Below are positions 43,255-54,594 of a stretch of DNA of 64,000 nt, piece after piece (within the stretch, counting starts at the first letter, position 1; each line of letters begins with the position of its first letter). Where the stretch lies: the NCBI GenBank assembly GCA_023053685.1, contig JALIGW010000002.1:44823278-44887277 (forward strand), in the 5' to 3' direction. Below the pieces are notes generated by a model, which was given only the letters and a program-made list of their open reading frames with translations, did no database searches and had not been told where the DNA came from. This stretch comes from Diadophis punctatus similis. Its lineage: Eukaryota > Chordata > Lepidosauria > Squamata > Dipsadidae. The position numbers were made by a program, and so were the translations under genes.

Positions 43255-46200
43255 CATCAAATCTTTATTACAGTTGTAGACCGACATACAAACCATAAAA
43301 AATACATTAACCAAGTCTGTTTGGATTTAGAAAAAAGTATTAGATAATAAATGCCGCAGCCTTTGTGAAGTAAATATCTGTACTTACTAAGGGCTCCTAA
43401 AATGATAGGTATTGTAGCGTAAAATGAAGTTGATGAGAACAGTTGCTTTTTCTTAAAAATATGACAAAGTTATGTTAATGTAATTGCAATATATCTCATG
43501 AAACCATCTACTGTTTTGCCTCAGTATGATTTAGTAGCTTTAAAATTGGTGAGGGTTTTGAGACTGAATTGATTGCAGATGTTGGTAAAATAATATATTA
43601 CATCTACTAAAAGAACAATTACAGTAAATACTCATTATGATGAAAAATACAACAGTATTATCATTGCCTTGTTTATACAATGCACAATTTGACATAAACT
43701 TTATAACACTGTAATGACACATATCCTTTGACAAAGCCATTGATGCAAGCAAAGGAAAGCAAAGGAAAGCAAAGGTAACTGTGTTACCCCTCAGGTTCAA
43801 TCAATAAATTCTTATATGCCAGTTAGGAAAACATATGGGTTCACAAATTACATTAAACCATAATTTGGTTTTGAATTAGTCTGTTGTATGAACAGTCTTT
43901 GTGATGTGTAAGCCACAGCTAAAAATGTAATGCAATAATTAAACCCAGTGTTCGAAGAGCCTTTGTCTTCTATTATTACTCTAGAAAAATACATGTGCAA
44001 AACTGCTTCTTAACTAAGATTTCTTAAAACAAATACTTATCAAAGTAATTCTATATCTAGTTAAATTTTTATAATATAATCACAAGTACCATAATTAAAA
44101 ATCATTAAAACATTTAAATAATGCATAAGGCCACTGGACTTGGACATTACAACTCTGAGAATAGAATAGAGTAGAAATAGAATAGAATAGAATCTCTATG
44201 TTCTACATTCAACTGCCCTATTATACAATATAAAGATAATTTCCAGTTTTCTAATACAAAGCAAACATTATAGAAACAGCAATTCTTGTTTTTTATGAAA
44301 GTCTAATCTGGTGATTGCTTTCTAAAAGATAATTGCCAACAAGCATCAGCTAGATGTCAGAATTTAGATTTAATATGGTTGCCTTCTTGTGCACATGCAA
44401 ATTAAAGAGATTATCTGTCACTTGCTCCAATTACAGTCTGCTTTGTGGTTCTGCTAGGAGGAGGGCAGAAGTTCTCGGCTAAGAGTGGAGACAGGGATGT
44501 AATATATGATTCATAATTGATTAAATTAGTAGCCAAAATAAGCAAGTACTTTAGCTAGGCTTCTTAGAAGCTGAAAATCCATAAGAACGTCTTAAGATAT
44601 ATCTAACATGGTTCAGAATTAAAAGTAGAAAGGTTTGCAGAATAAATGTTATGTGCAAAAAGTAATTGTTTTTTTTTTCCATTTATTATTTTTCAAGCAT
44701 CATGATCCAGGCCCATACCTTAGGAACAGTTTTCATAAATGTTTAGTGTAGTCCAATTAATTCTTTTGTCAAACATGTATTGTGCAAGGTCTTGGATGTG
44801 GAGCTTTTTCCTTCTCCCAATGGCCATTAACGTGTATTTATCTATACATACTAGATGCACAAATATTCATCCTTTCATTAAATATATAATTTGGCTTTTA
44901 TGATTCTCTTACATCAATCTGTTGAGTTGAAGCAAGTTCCTATAGGAACTTTCATGATAGCAAAGGCAAAAAGAAACATACTAATCCACAAGTGCACAAT
45001 CTGACTCCTCAAAGACAAATGTAGTCTCCAAAAGTTTTAGATGTGCCGAATTCTAGGCACCTCCAGAATTTTTGTAATTGTTAATGTAGAAGAAGGAGGG
45101 AATTATTAATATCTGATAATCAAGTGATCACATGAATTATAATTTTAATGAAATATTAATGAATTGAAAGCCAATACAATTTCACCCACCCTTCCCATGT
45201 GTATTCCTAAACATGCCATTGACAAATAGTATCCTTAGTTTAAAGGAAGCTGATACCCCTTGTTCTTGCGCGAAATCATAATAAAGTTAAGTTTAATGTT
45301 ATGTGAACCTATTTCAAATAGAAAAGTATATTAGAAACAGAGATTTGAAACCATTGCCGATAATAAGGCTATTTACTTCATAATGATTCTGCATACATTA
45401 GGTTGGCAAAAAATTAGCAATGGGTGACTTCCGTCACGGCCTCTGGTGGTGAAAATTAAAACTCCTCATATCACAGAATCCTTGCTGCTTCCAGCAAAAC
45501 TTGGGGTGGGGTATGATTGTTTAAAATAAAAATGGGATGGGCAGAAATGTTGGCAAGCAACTTTTGCAAATGTGGCTGAGATACCAAATAAGGAGGAGTG
45601 GCAAGGTAAATACTAAAAGCTGTCATTATTTTTAAAAACATTATTTTTATGTGATACAAATTACCACAGAAGGCAAATCAGAGAGCTATAAATCAGTTTT
45701 CCATTTTCTGTCATTTTACTTTTCCCCAAAGGGAAGCTCTTCATTTATTTAACTTATACACCTCTGACTCCTCATGGATTCCAAGAGGTTTAGTGTATAT
45801 CCCTAACCAAAATCTCAGTTAAAACCATATCATTAAAAAATAATTATATAGCAAGCAATTATTATACTCTGTGAGCAGAACCCAGCCACATTATAAATTT
45901 TAATTGTGATTATAAATGCAATGTTCTAGAGAACAGTTACGTTTTGATGTCTTTCCTGAAAACCATCAGAGAGGAACTGCAGTTTCCACATATTGGCATA
46001 AGATAGAAGTGGCTCAAGAATTTGTGAAAGGACCTGAGTTTATTTGTTTTGCTAGACTGTACATTAAAATGAATGTATATTTTAAAAGGATATATAAAAA
46101 TTATAAAGTCTTGTTAATCCATTCCAATAAACCATGGAAGAAAATAAATGTTCATTTTATTCTTTTATAGTGATGTGGAAGCTTTTGTAATTATCATAAT

Positions 46201-46542
46201 TGTTATTGGATTATTTCCCAAGATACATAAAATTTACCATAGTAGACTCCTGCTAGATACTATGCCCCTCTGTTCCTCTGCTAAACACAAATTTAGACCA
46301 GGTTTCTTATTTGCTGTTGGAATTCAATTTCAGATATCCACAAACACTTGTCCTGTTATTGCCTTATTTTGAGTAGAAATCCACCAGATGTTAAATACAG
46401 TATGACTTTTATACTACTTGATATACCTACATCCTTTTCAGCTATATTTCGAGTGACAGAAATCTATCATGACATCAAGAATTATATTAATATATAATAG
46501 AGGATTATTCCATGTACCGTGTCTTTGAATGATATGCTATAC
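43255..46542. other. AT-rich unique DNA, no gene recognised
   Basis: Contains only a short AAAGC/GAAAG tandem patch (43746-43773) and a degenerate (AATAG)n run at 44157-44192 that may be the tail of a lost L3-type LINE. Frames at 43540-43800 and 45916-46372 have no recognised domain. Confidence 0.55.
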
Positions 46543-46650
46543 CCGTGATAGCGAACCGGTGGCACGCAGAGCCGTCTCTGTGGGCACGTGCACCGTCACC
46601 AGCTGCTCTTCTGGGTTCCGTCACGCGCATGCGCACCAGTCAGCTGCTCT
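46543..46650. mobile_element. Left fragment of a hAT-like MITE (CAGTGATGGCGAACC family)
   Basis: CCCGTGATAGCGAACCGGTGGCACG matches the start of copies 1-3. It continues through GGGCACGTGCACC and CGCGCATGCGC, then stops where DIRS sequence begins. The right half is not found at the other side of the DIRS element. Confidence 0.75.
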
Positions 46651-46654
46651 CTTT

Positions 46655-47200
46655 TGGGTATAAATGAAGGATCCAGGCACAGGATGACTCTATCGGGTTG
46701 GAAGAGGCAGAGGTCCTCCCTGACTGAGAGGGCCGCCAGCTCCAAAATGCGCTTGGCCGAGGTAATTGCAACCAGGAACACCACCTTTAAGGTCAAATTG
46801 CGTAGGGTCGCCGCTCAGAAAAGTTCAAAGGGGGGAACAGTAAGGGCCTGTAGGACCTTGGGCAAATCCCAAGCCGGGTAGCGATGGACCACTGGTGGCT
46901 GAAGGTTGGATGCACCCCCTTAGGAATTTGCGGATGACAGAAATGGTGGGCAAGAGAGTCCTGGCCACTCCCAGGTAAAACTGTGGCCAGGGCCGCCACC
47001 TGTCTGCATAGAGTACTATGAGCCAGGCCCATGTTCAGTCCTTCCTGGAGGAAGTCCAACACTTGCTGAACAGAGGCATCTGTGGGGACTAAGAGTTTGT
47101 TAGAACACCATCTGGTGAAACTTACCCAGGTGGCATCGTAGATCCTGTCCGTGGACGGAGGCCTGGCAGCCTGGATCGTCCCGATGACTTTGTCGGAGAA
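46655..47200 (-). pseudogene. DIRS tyrosine recombinase, truncated
   Basis: The N-terminal core-binding domain reads STDRIYDATWVSFTRWC (near 47150-47100), ASVQQVLDFLQEGLNMGLAHS (near 47075-47020) and LCRQVAALATVL. After a frameshift the catalytic domain begins with LKVVFLVAITSAKRILELAAL (near 46795-46735), where the Arg codon at 46751-46749 is the likely first catalytic Arg. The sequence stops at DPSFIPK, so the later His-x-x-Arg and the nucleophilic Tyr are missing. The enzyme would have resolved and integrated the circular DIRS intermediate. It is clearly inactive. Confidence 0.85.
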
Positions 47201-48356
47201 GCAATCCCTCCTCAGGAGCTCCCTCTCAAGTGCCAGGCAGTCAGGTGGAGCCACAGAAGATCCAGATGGAATAGGACCCCCTGGCTGAGAGATTCTCTCC
47301 GGAGGGATTCTCCAGGGATGAGTCACAGACAGACTAACCAGGTTCGTGAACCACGTACGTCTGGGCCAGTATGGGGCCACCAGGAGGATCTCTGCTTCCT
47401 CCGCAATCAGTTTCCGGATCACTGCCAGTATTAGAGGCAAGGGAGGAAAAGAGTACAACAGGCACTCTGGCCACCTGCAATGCAGGGCATTGGTCCCCTC
47501 GGCTCCTGGAGACCTGAACCTCATGAAATATCGAGGTAATTGTGCATTCAGACTCGATGCAAAGAGGTCTATGTTGGTTTGGCCAAATCTGGTGCAGATG
47601 TCTCGGAACAGTGCAGGATGCGGCTTCCATTCTGTATGGTCCACAGTCAGTCTGCTTAGGCAATCTGCCTATACATTTGATGAGCCCGCTATGTGTTCCA
47701 CCTTGATTGAGAGAAGGTTGGACTCTGCCCAAGTCCCTAAGAGTAAGGATTCTCTGATGAGGGGAAGTGAGTGAGTGCCTCCCTGGCAGTTAACATGGGC
47801 TTTTGCCGCTACGTTGTCTGTTAACACTAACACGTGTTTCCCCTTCAGAAGATCTTGAAAGTGGAGTAGGGCCAGGTGGATCACCCGCAGTTCCAACCAG
47901 TTAATGTTGTTTTCTAGATCTTTAGGGGACCAGCGGCCTTGAGCCAGTTGGTTCTGAACGTGAGTCCCCCAACCAAATTAGCTGGCATCAGATGTAAGAG
48001 TGATACGCTCGGGCTCTCTAAAGGTACAGCCCTTGACTAGGGCCGGAGACGACCACCATCGTAGGGAGTCAAGGACCAGAGCTGGGACCCTGCCCAAGGC
48101 TGAGGAATCTGAGCTATGGGATCGTTGGAAGGGGAGAAGGAACCATTGAAGGCTCCATGCATGAAGGCACGCCCAGGGTACAATGCCAATACATGAAATC
48201 ATTTCCCCCAATAAGCGGGACAGGGTGGCCCCCGAGGTTCTGGGATTCTGCTGTATCTGGAGGACCAGATTCACCAGACTATCGTGCCTCTCCTGCGAGA
48301 GGAGAACCTCCCCTTTGATTGTATCAATTATAGCCCCCAGGTGGACCAGACATGTA
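47200..48356 (-). pseudogene. DIRS RNase H and downstream domain, broken
   Basis: Readable pieces in order: LVHLGAIIDT-like start just below 48356; LVNLVLQIQQNPRTSGATL (48274 onward); ITLTSDAS near 48005-47982, likely first RNase H Asp; NWLELRVIHLALLHFQDLL near 47900, Glu; HVLVLTDNVAAKAHVNCQGG near 47840-47780, second Asp; VEHIAGSSN near 47690. Then DHTEWKPHPALFRDICTRFG, IDLFASSLNAQLPRYF and LLVAPYWPRRTWF (47640-47330), the typical DIRS post-RNase H block. At least three frame changes separate the pieces. The activity would degrade RNA of the RNA-DNA hybrid. Confidence 0.85.
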
Positions 48357-48852
48357 CCGTATTTTTCGGAGTATAAGACGCACCTTTTTTCTCCCTAAAA
48401 GTGGCTGAAAATTTGGGTGTGTCTTATACTCTGAATGTAGCTTTTTTCGGAGCTTTTTTTCCAGCCCTAACTAGTTGCTAACAATCTTCCCATCTCTTAC
48501 CTTGCAGGCTTTTTCATTGTTACTGTCTCCAAAGAATGTTTTTCCAGCCCTAAGTCTTTGCAGGGTTTTTTTCATTGCTCTACTTGCTCCGAATAAGTTT
48601 TTTTCTAGCCCTAACCAGGTGCTAACAATCTTCCCAGTTCTTACCGGCTTGCAGGCTCTTTCATTGTTACTCTCTCCGAAGAAGGTTTTTTAAAGTCCTA
48701 AACAGGGGATAAAATAATGTGCTGAAGTTGACCAGACTAAGGACATTAGCCAGATGAATACCTGGTAGGCAGATTCCCCCCCCTCTATTTTCCTCCCCAA
48801 AAACTAAGGTGCGTCTTATACTCAGGTGCGTCTTATACTCCGAAAAATACGG
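48357..48852. mobile_element. TA-flanked nonautonomous element, copy e, inside DIRS
   Basis: CCGTATTTTTCGGAGTATAA at the left and ACTCCGAAAAATACGG at the right, TA at 48355-48356 and 48853-48854. The 496-bp interior is homologous to copy c (28356-28849) in the same orientation, sharing CAGCCCTAA, GGTGCTAACA and AGATGAATACCTGGTAGGC. Removing it and one TA restores the DIRS reading. Confidence 0.93.
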
Positions 48853-49676
48853 TAGTTGGGTTCAGATGACTCTTTACGATTTATGGAGAACCCATGTTCT
48901 TCTAGGGTTTTAATGGTAAGCATGAGGTCATCAGATGCGCGGGAGGGAAATGAGGCCTGCACCAAGATGTCATCTAGATAACACTGCAGCCTCACCAGGA
49001 TGGATCTCAGGTGGGCTGCTAGGGCCTATAAGATCTTAGTGAAGTATCTGGGGGCTGAGAATAACCCAAATGGTAGAGCCCTATATTGTAGGTGCTGACC
49101 TGCATAGCAGAACGGGAGGTACCTGCGATGACTGGGCTGATAGGAAGGTGAATGTACACCCCCGTTAAGTCTATGGAGGATAAAAGGTCCCCTGGTTTGA
49201 TCCCTTCCAAGATTGAACGAAAGGAACCCATTTTGAACCTCTTGTAGGCAATGTGGGAGTTGATGCTATTGAGGTCCAAGATCACTCTCCACCACACCCC
49301 ACAATCTCTTCGGCACAATGAACAGGATGGAGTAAACTCCCTGTCTCCTTTGGTCCACAGGGACTGGCTCAATGGCTCTTATTTCCAAGAGGTGTTGTAT
49401 GGCCGAAGCCATGAACCCTTGTTTAATCAAATTAGTGAAGACAGGACATTGCACAAAGCGGTTCGGGGGAGTGGAGAGGAATTCTAAGAAGAGGTCCGAT
49501 CGTAGGGCATTTAGGACCCAAGGATCGGATGTTGTCTCCTCCCATCTGTCTACAAAGAGAGGCAAACGTCCTCCTATAGGGGGATTGGGTTGGGAATCAC
49601 TTCTTCCTCCGGAACTGCCGCCCCCCTGCCCCTCGAAAGGGGCGTCTGGTCTGAAAGGGCTGTTTGGCTCGGTCAC
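48853..49676 (-). pseudogene. DIRS reverse transcriptase, broken
   Basis: N-terminal part from 49676 (FLSTPPNRFVQCPVFTNLIK, IRAIEPVPVDQRRQGVYS, LFIVPKRLWG), then in another frame RVILDLNSINSHIAYKRFKM, SFRSILEGIKPGDLLSSIDL and VYIHLPI (49290-49120), then CYLDDILVQASFPSRASDDL, with the catalytic YLDD at 48980-48969. Frame changes near 49290 and 49020 and a TA-flanked insertion right after HGFSINRKE (48900-48857) kill it. Across the insertion the protein resumes with LVHLGAIIDT, which shows the insertion is secondary. Confidence 0.88.
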
Positions 49677-49880
49677 GAAAACCCAGCCACTCTGACTGAT
49701 GTTCCGCCCTGTTGAAGTAGGGTCACTGGAATTGGTTCACCTCAGGCTCAAACGGACGAAAGGAGTACCTGCGGCCAAACGGAGTAGGACGCTGGTCCGC
49801 TCTCAAGGATGTAGGTAGAACCTTCCTCTTCTCCTTGTTCTCGATCAGATGATGTTCCAGCGGTGCCCCAAAAAACCTGC

Positions 49881-50519
49881 CTACGGAATAGGGGGCAGAG
49901 GCGAGCCTCCATTTCGCTCTAACGTCAGCCTGCCACTGACGAAACCACAGGAGCCTGCGGATAGTGACGGAGGTGGGAAGGTTTCTTGAACAGCAGGAAG
50001 AAATTGCTGTTGACCCTGCCAGGCTGCCTCAATGCCTTTGACAATAGCCTTGGCAATAAAAAGCTTGACACTGTCAGGGATGTCAGGGTTCTGCTCTTCT
50101 GTAGATCTCAGGCCTGCAGCTGTAGATGTATATGTGGCCTCTGGTTGTGCCCTAGGGATAGGAGGCTGTTGCCATCTTAAAGGAGCAGAACAGGCAAAAG
50201 GATCTTCAAAGACTTCTCTGCTATCCAATAAAGCAGGAGGCTCAACAGCACCCTCTGGTAGGCTGAAGGCAGGAGGCAAGCTGACAGGGGCTAAAGGCAC
50301 CGTTGGAGAAGGGCAGGAAACATTTGAAGCTGTTTGACTGACAGTTGACAGTTTGTTTGCCTGCAGCTTCTTTGCCCGGGAAATCAGCCTTGCTAAGGCT
50401 TTGTCCCTTTGTGCCTGATCCTTCAGCTCTGCCTTAGAGCTGTGAGAAGAAGCTGCCTTATCAGAGAGATGTTTTCCCTTCTGCTTGCCTTTTTCAATCC
50501 TTAAAGAGGCAGGCAGCAA
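49881..50519 (-). pseudogene. DIRS ORF1 (GAG-like) fragment
   Basis: An open frame of 212 codons in the position of DIRS ORF1. It begins Lys/Ser-rich (KGKQKGKHLSDKAASSHSSK), has a basic helix-like patch (LARLISRAKKLQANK), then a Pro/Ala-rich middle, and ends near 49881. No zinc knuckle is seen. Assignment rests on position upstream of the RT and on composition, since these proteins are poorly conserved. The true ORF1 probably starts further upstream in another frame (50544-50810 also reads on this strand). Confidence 0.6.
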
Positions 50520-51021
50520 GAGGCTCCCTCCCCCAAAGAGGCTTTATGAGCCGCCATTTTGTTGCCTCAAAGGCAGTCTCAGAAGCCGATTCACAGGCAC
50601 TATCACAGGATAGCTGGTACAGAAACCTCTCCCTTCAGCCCAAAGTAGTCTGTACTGAATGTGAGGGAGAAGAAGAAAGCGGTGGCGGCTGTGCCAAAAA
50701 TAATCCGGACTAGCCAGCTCACTCGCTGCAATCACTAAGGGATCGGTTAGTACGGGTGGCAATGTTGAGATGAACCCAGGGCAGCCAGCTCCGCAGCGAA
50801 AAGGCAGCAATCAAAACTGTTTGGGGAAGCACCCCAAAACGGCAGACAGTCCCCTCAGTTGTCGGCGGCATTTCCAGAGCCCTGAAATAGCCAGTGCGAC
50901 CAAGCTGCGAGCAGCTGACAGGCGCCTAAGTGAGAAATTCAAACCTGCCCTCCACTCGATGTTAGTCGGGCAGCAAGTAGGGAGCAAAAAAGCAGGAATA
51001 GGTAGGAATAGGTGCTGAAAG

Positions 51022-51143
51022 GTTCTTCTGCCTAGAAACTGGGAGTCACTATGCAAAGCGTCTCTCTCTGGCAAGACTGAGTCAATAACTGGAGAGAGAG
51101 GCGTGGCTATAAAATTCATGACTCAGTCTCTAGGCAGAAGGAC
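51022..51143. repeat. Inverted repeat at the DIRS 5' end
   Basis: GTTCTTCTGCCTAGAAACTG (51022 onward) is complementary to CAGTCTCTAGGCAGAAGGAC (51124-51143), with weaker pairing of GCGTCTCTCTCTGG against the GAGAGAGAGGCGTGG segment inside. Such complementary end segments are part of DIRS end architecture. The true terminus is not certain. Confidence 0.65.
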
Positions 51144-51300
51144 AAAGTCAATACCCATTCCTGGCCTATCCTGCAACCTCACTGGAGAATGTGCCTTTTC
51201 CATGGCATCCCTCTCATATGTGGTAAATCATTCCCCCTGAAGTTTGGCAAGCTCCCATAATTTACTAAATAAATGTTTTAAATAAACAATATCCAAGATA
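51144..51300. other. Unassigned DNA between DIRS and hAT-like element
   Basis: May include the last bases of the DIRS terminal repeat; no independent feature seen. Confidence 0.35.
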
Positions 51301-51308
51301 CCTTAGAA

Positions 51309-52536
51309 GAGGGGTCACTAACCTTTCGGACTTCAGGGATCACTAAATTCATAATTTTAAATCCCGCGGACCAGTAATATGAATCCAGAACTCTCTCTCT
51401 CTCTCCTTCTCCCTTCCTCTCCCTCTCATAACACTTTCTCTCTCACACACATCTCTTTTTCTTTCTCTGTCCCTTTCTCTCTCTCTCTCATCTTTCTGTC
51501 TTTCTCTCTCCCTCTCTCCAATCTCTCTCTCTCACACACATCTTTCTCTGTCACTCTCTCTCATCTCTGATTCTATTTCTCTCTGTCTGTCTCTCTATCT
51601 CTGTCATTTTCTCCCCCCCTCTCATATCTGTCTCATCTGTCTCGTCTCTCTCTCTGTCTCTCTCCCTGTCTCTCTCATTCTGATTTTCCGGTGCTCTCTG
51701 GGTCTCGCGGGCGCTTCTTCGGCCTTTGTTGGTGCTGGATGCACCTCAGTCACTCGGGGAGACGCACGACCTGCTTTTCCCCCCAAGACACTCGCTCAAC
51801 CAGGCTGCGGCCAATGCTCCACGTTGTAATGGGCTCCAGGGAGAAGGGAACACCGTCTCCCCCATTGTGAAGCACGCTAAATATAACTGTGCTGCGCAAG
51901 GTGCTGCGAGAGCAGCGGGCAGGCCATGAAGGCGCCAACAACAGCAGCAGAGAAAAACAGCCAGGCCAGTGTCTCAGGGCAGAGAGGAAGTCACGCGTCT
52001 CCCCGAATGACCAAGGTGCACACAGCACCAAAAAGGGCCGGAAAAAACGCCCATGAGACTCAGCAAGAAATGAAGCACGTACAGGGGCACTTCGCTCCCT
52101 CTCTGGAATATGGAGCAAGTCTCCATCCCCTGCCCTTATCTTCTCAGGCCAGGAGTGCCCTTATCTTCTCAGGCCAGGAGTGACCTGGAAGGGAGGGTGA
52201 GAGGCGTGGCCAGCCACTGGTGGGTTCAGCCAACAGGGAGCCACAGCAGGGGGATGAAAGAACCGCAGGTTGCGAACACCCATTGCTTCGGCCTGCCTTC
52301 CCCCCTTGCCGCAACAGCACCATTACCTCATTCCGGCCAGTGAGGGCTATGCGTTGCACCACCTGCAAAGTTGCAGCCCCACCACGAGCTGCCTGGCCGG
52401 TCCCATATTCCAGAGCTCTAGTTACAGGACTGGCCCATTGGTCATCCCAGAGCAGCTCCTCCACCTGGGTGTGCTGCGGAATACCAAAATGTTCTCATGG
52501 ACCAGTGGTCCGCGTGCCACCGGTTGGTGACCACTG
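51309..52536. mobile_element. 1.2-kb hAT-like element (CAGTGGTCACCAACC family)
   Basis: Left end GAGGGGTCACTAACC and right end GGTTGGTGACCACTG match at 12 of 15 bases as inverted repeats. The 8-bp duplication CCTTAGAA is perfect (51301-51308, 52537-52544). Inside are a CT-rich tract (51389-51680) and GC-rich unique sequence with no transposase motif. The frames of 77-122 codons on both strands have no recognisable domain. Probably nonautonomous. Confidence 0.92.
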
Positions 52537-52729
52537 CCTTAGAAGATAGTTCTTACTTACAATACCTGTAGTACTAGAAGATGACATTAGATCAGATAAT
52601 TATCAAACTGAAATGCTACAGGAATTGATCTGCAGAAATATCTGTAGAAATATTGTAAGCTATATTAAAAAATAATAATAAAAGTTCTGAGCAAACTATA
52701 CTAGAAAATCTGGAGAATGATACAGTGGC

Positions 52730-53140
52730 CCACAAATTGGAAGGGGTCGCTTATGTACCAATGCCAAAGAAAGGAGACTTAATAGTGTGTGTCAACTCTC
52801 GTACAGTACTCTTACTTTCACATGTCGGCAAAATAATGTTTAAGATTAATTGACATAGATCAGAACCCAATATGGAAATGGAGTTGCCAGATGTTTAAGC
52901 TGTTTTTAGAAAAGTTTGAAAAATAAGAGACATTATTGCCGATGCGTGCTGGATAACTGAGGAATAAAACCATAATGAAGACAATATGTGCTTCATGAAT
53001 TATAGAAAGGTGACCATGTCATGCTGTGGAATTTCCTTAGGAAAATGAGAATCCCAGAATATCTCTTTGTGCTTATGGGAAGCCTATATATAAGAATGGA
53101 AAAATAGAGTCAGAGCAGAATATGACAAAAATGATAGACT
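52730..53140 (+). pseudogene. BovB reverse transcriptase, N-terminal part of palm
   Basis: Readable blocks: PTNWKGSLMYQCQRK-like (52735-52775), LLLSHVGKIMFKIN (52810-52850), ELPDV.AVFRKV..IRDIIADACWI (52880-52960), FMNYRKVT.SCCGISLGKM (52993-53048), RIPEYLFVLMGSLYI (53050-53094). These match the order of RTE/BovB palm motifs. The Asp normally present in F.DY.KAFD is absent (FMNYRKVT), and there are several stops, so it is inactive. The downstream half continues at 54669 as TEQRSKKRLYILYVFNLNA. Confidence 0.78.
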
Positions 53141-53409
53141 CTAACTCAGTGGTGGCCAACCTGAAGCGTCCCATGCGCCAATTGGCCCAGGCGTCCTGGG
53201 TGGGCGGGCCCGCCTGGATGCCGCCATTTGAGTTTTGCCCTCTGCGCATGCGCAGAATGCTGTGCGCATGCGCAGAGGGCAAAAGAACGCAAATGGCAGC
53301 ATCCAGGTGGGGGGGAGGCGGGAGGGAGGCAGGGCTCCGTTCCCAAGCTTGGCTCCCTCCATCGGAGGGCAGGCGGGCGAGTCTTTGGGCGCCGGGCGGG
53401 CGGGCGGCG

Positions 53410-53800
53410 GGTGGCTGGGCGAGCGAGGCTTCAGGCGGCGGGGCGAGCGAGGTGGCGGGTGGCGAGGCGAGCGAGGCTTCGGGCGGCGGGCGAGCGAGGC
53501 GGCGGGGCGAGCGAGGCTTCGGGGCGAGCGAGGCTTCGGGCGGCAGGGCGAGCGAGGCTTCGGGCGGCGGGCGGCGGGGCGAGCGAGGCAGCGGGTCGAG
53601 CGAGGCTTCGGGCGGCGGGCGGCGGGGCGAGCGAGGCTTCGGGCGGCGGGGCGAGCGAGGCAGCGGGCGGCAGGGCGAGCGAGGCTTCGGGTGGCGGGCG
53701 GCGAGGCGAGTGAGGCTTCGGGCGGCGGGGCGAGCGAGGTGGCGGGCGGCGGGGCGAGCGAGGCGGCGGGGCGAGCGAGGCTTCGGGTGACAGGCGGCGG
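53410..53800. repeat. GC-rich minisatellite, GCGAGCGAGGCTTCGGGCGG units
   Basis: About 15-20 irregular copies of GGGCGAGCGAGGCTTCGGGC or its short form GGGCGAGCGAGGCGGC, unit length 16-27 bases, without interruption over about 390 bases. Confidence 0.93.
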
Positions 53801-54084
53801 GCAGGCAGCGGCCGCATCCGGCCAAGCGCTCCCTCGCTCCCCCCGCCAGCCCTCCCAGAGCAGCTCCGGGGACACAAAGGAGGCGAATGGACATCTTGGA
53901 AAGCTGCAGGCGGGGGAAGGGCGCCGAAGGAAGCACTACTTACGGTTGCTGAAGCCATCTGGCAGAAAGTGCGCCTGGGGAGGCGGGCATGGAAGAGCGG
54001 CAAAGGCGAGACACTCCGGCCCGGGCGAGGGACGGTCGCAGAGGAGGAAGGCCTGCGCCTCCGCCTGCGGAACTTGGCCCCAGC

Positions 54085-54250
54085 CCACCGCTCCCCAAAG
54101 CCCAGCGCTGCAGGTGCCTTCAGGAGCCCTGAAGCTCTGCCAGCTGCCTCCTTTCCTCGCCTCCCGCCTCCCCTTCGGCTCTGCCGGCAGAGCTTCAGGG
54201 CTCCTGAAGGCACCTGCGGTGCTGGGCTTTGGGGAGCGGCGGGCTGGGGC
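54085..54250. repeat. Inverted repeat, arms of about 70 bp
   Basis: CCCACCGCTCCCCAAAGCCC...AGGAGCCCTGAAGCTCTGCC is matched by GGCAGAGCTTCAGGGCTCCT...GGGCTTTGGGGAGCGGCGGG, with only a few differences. A further inverted pair follows (GAGGCGAGGAAAGGAGGCGG / CCGCTTCCTTTCCTCGCCTC, 54318-54390). Confidence 0.9.
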
Positions 54251-54465
54251 CAAGTTCCTCACGCGGGAGGCGAGGAAAGGAGGAGGCAGTGGCGGCGGCA
54301 GAGCCGAAAAGCGGTGGGAGGCGAGGAAAGGAGGCGGCTGGCAGAGCCTCCCCTTCGGCTCTGCCGGCCGCTTCCTTTCCTCGCCTCCCACCACCCCTTT
54401 GGCTCTGCGCGCGGCGGGGAGAGCTGCGTGATGCGTGTCCTACCTGGGACTTGTTCCGTCGCGTT

Positions 54466-54594
54466 CCTCGGTAGTGTGTCCAGGGCAGCCCATTCTAAAA
54501 GAGAAAGTCTCGCGAGTTCAAACTTCTCAAACTCGCGAGACGATCTCTTTTAGAACGGGCTGCCCTGGACACAATACCGAGGAACGCGACGGTG
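54466..54594. repeat. Inverted repeat, arms of about 60 bp
   Basis: CGCGTTCCTCGG...GTGTCCAGGGCAGCCC, TTCTAAAAGAGA and CTCGCGAGTT are each matched in reverse order by AACTCGCGAG, TCTCTTTTAGAA and GGGCTGCCCTGGACAC...CCGAGGAACGCG. The loop is CAAACTTCTC. Confidence 0.93.

Larger units (their letters stand above)
46651..51143 (-). mobile_element. DIRS-type tyrosine-recombinase retroelement, 3'-truncated
   Basis: Order on the minus strand: terminal/inverted region (51143-51022), GAG-like frame (50519-49881), reverse transcriptase (49676-48853), RNase H (48356-47669), C-terminal region and tyrosine recombinase (47644-46655). DIRS elements have no LTR integrase or 4-6 bp duplications and integrate a circular copy with the recombinase. 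This copy ends inside the recombinase, so its right end is lost, all frames are broken by small indels, and a 496-bp DNA transposon (48357-48852) interrupts the RT. The high-coordinate end could extend to about 51200. Confidence 0.9.

Noticed and set aside
53073..54431. Frames of up to 398 codons on both strands
   Set aside because: Generated by a GC-rich minisatellite with no stop in several frames; low complexity and lying inside a nonautonomous transposon.
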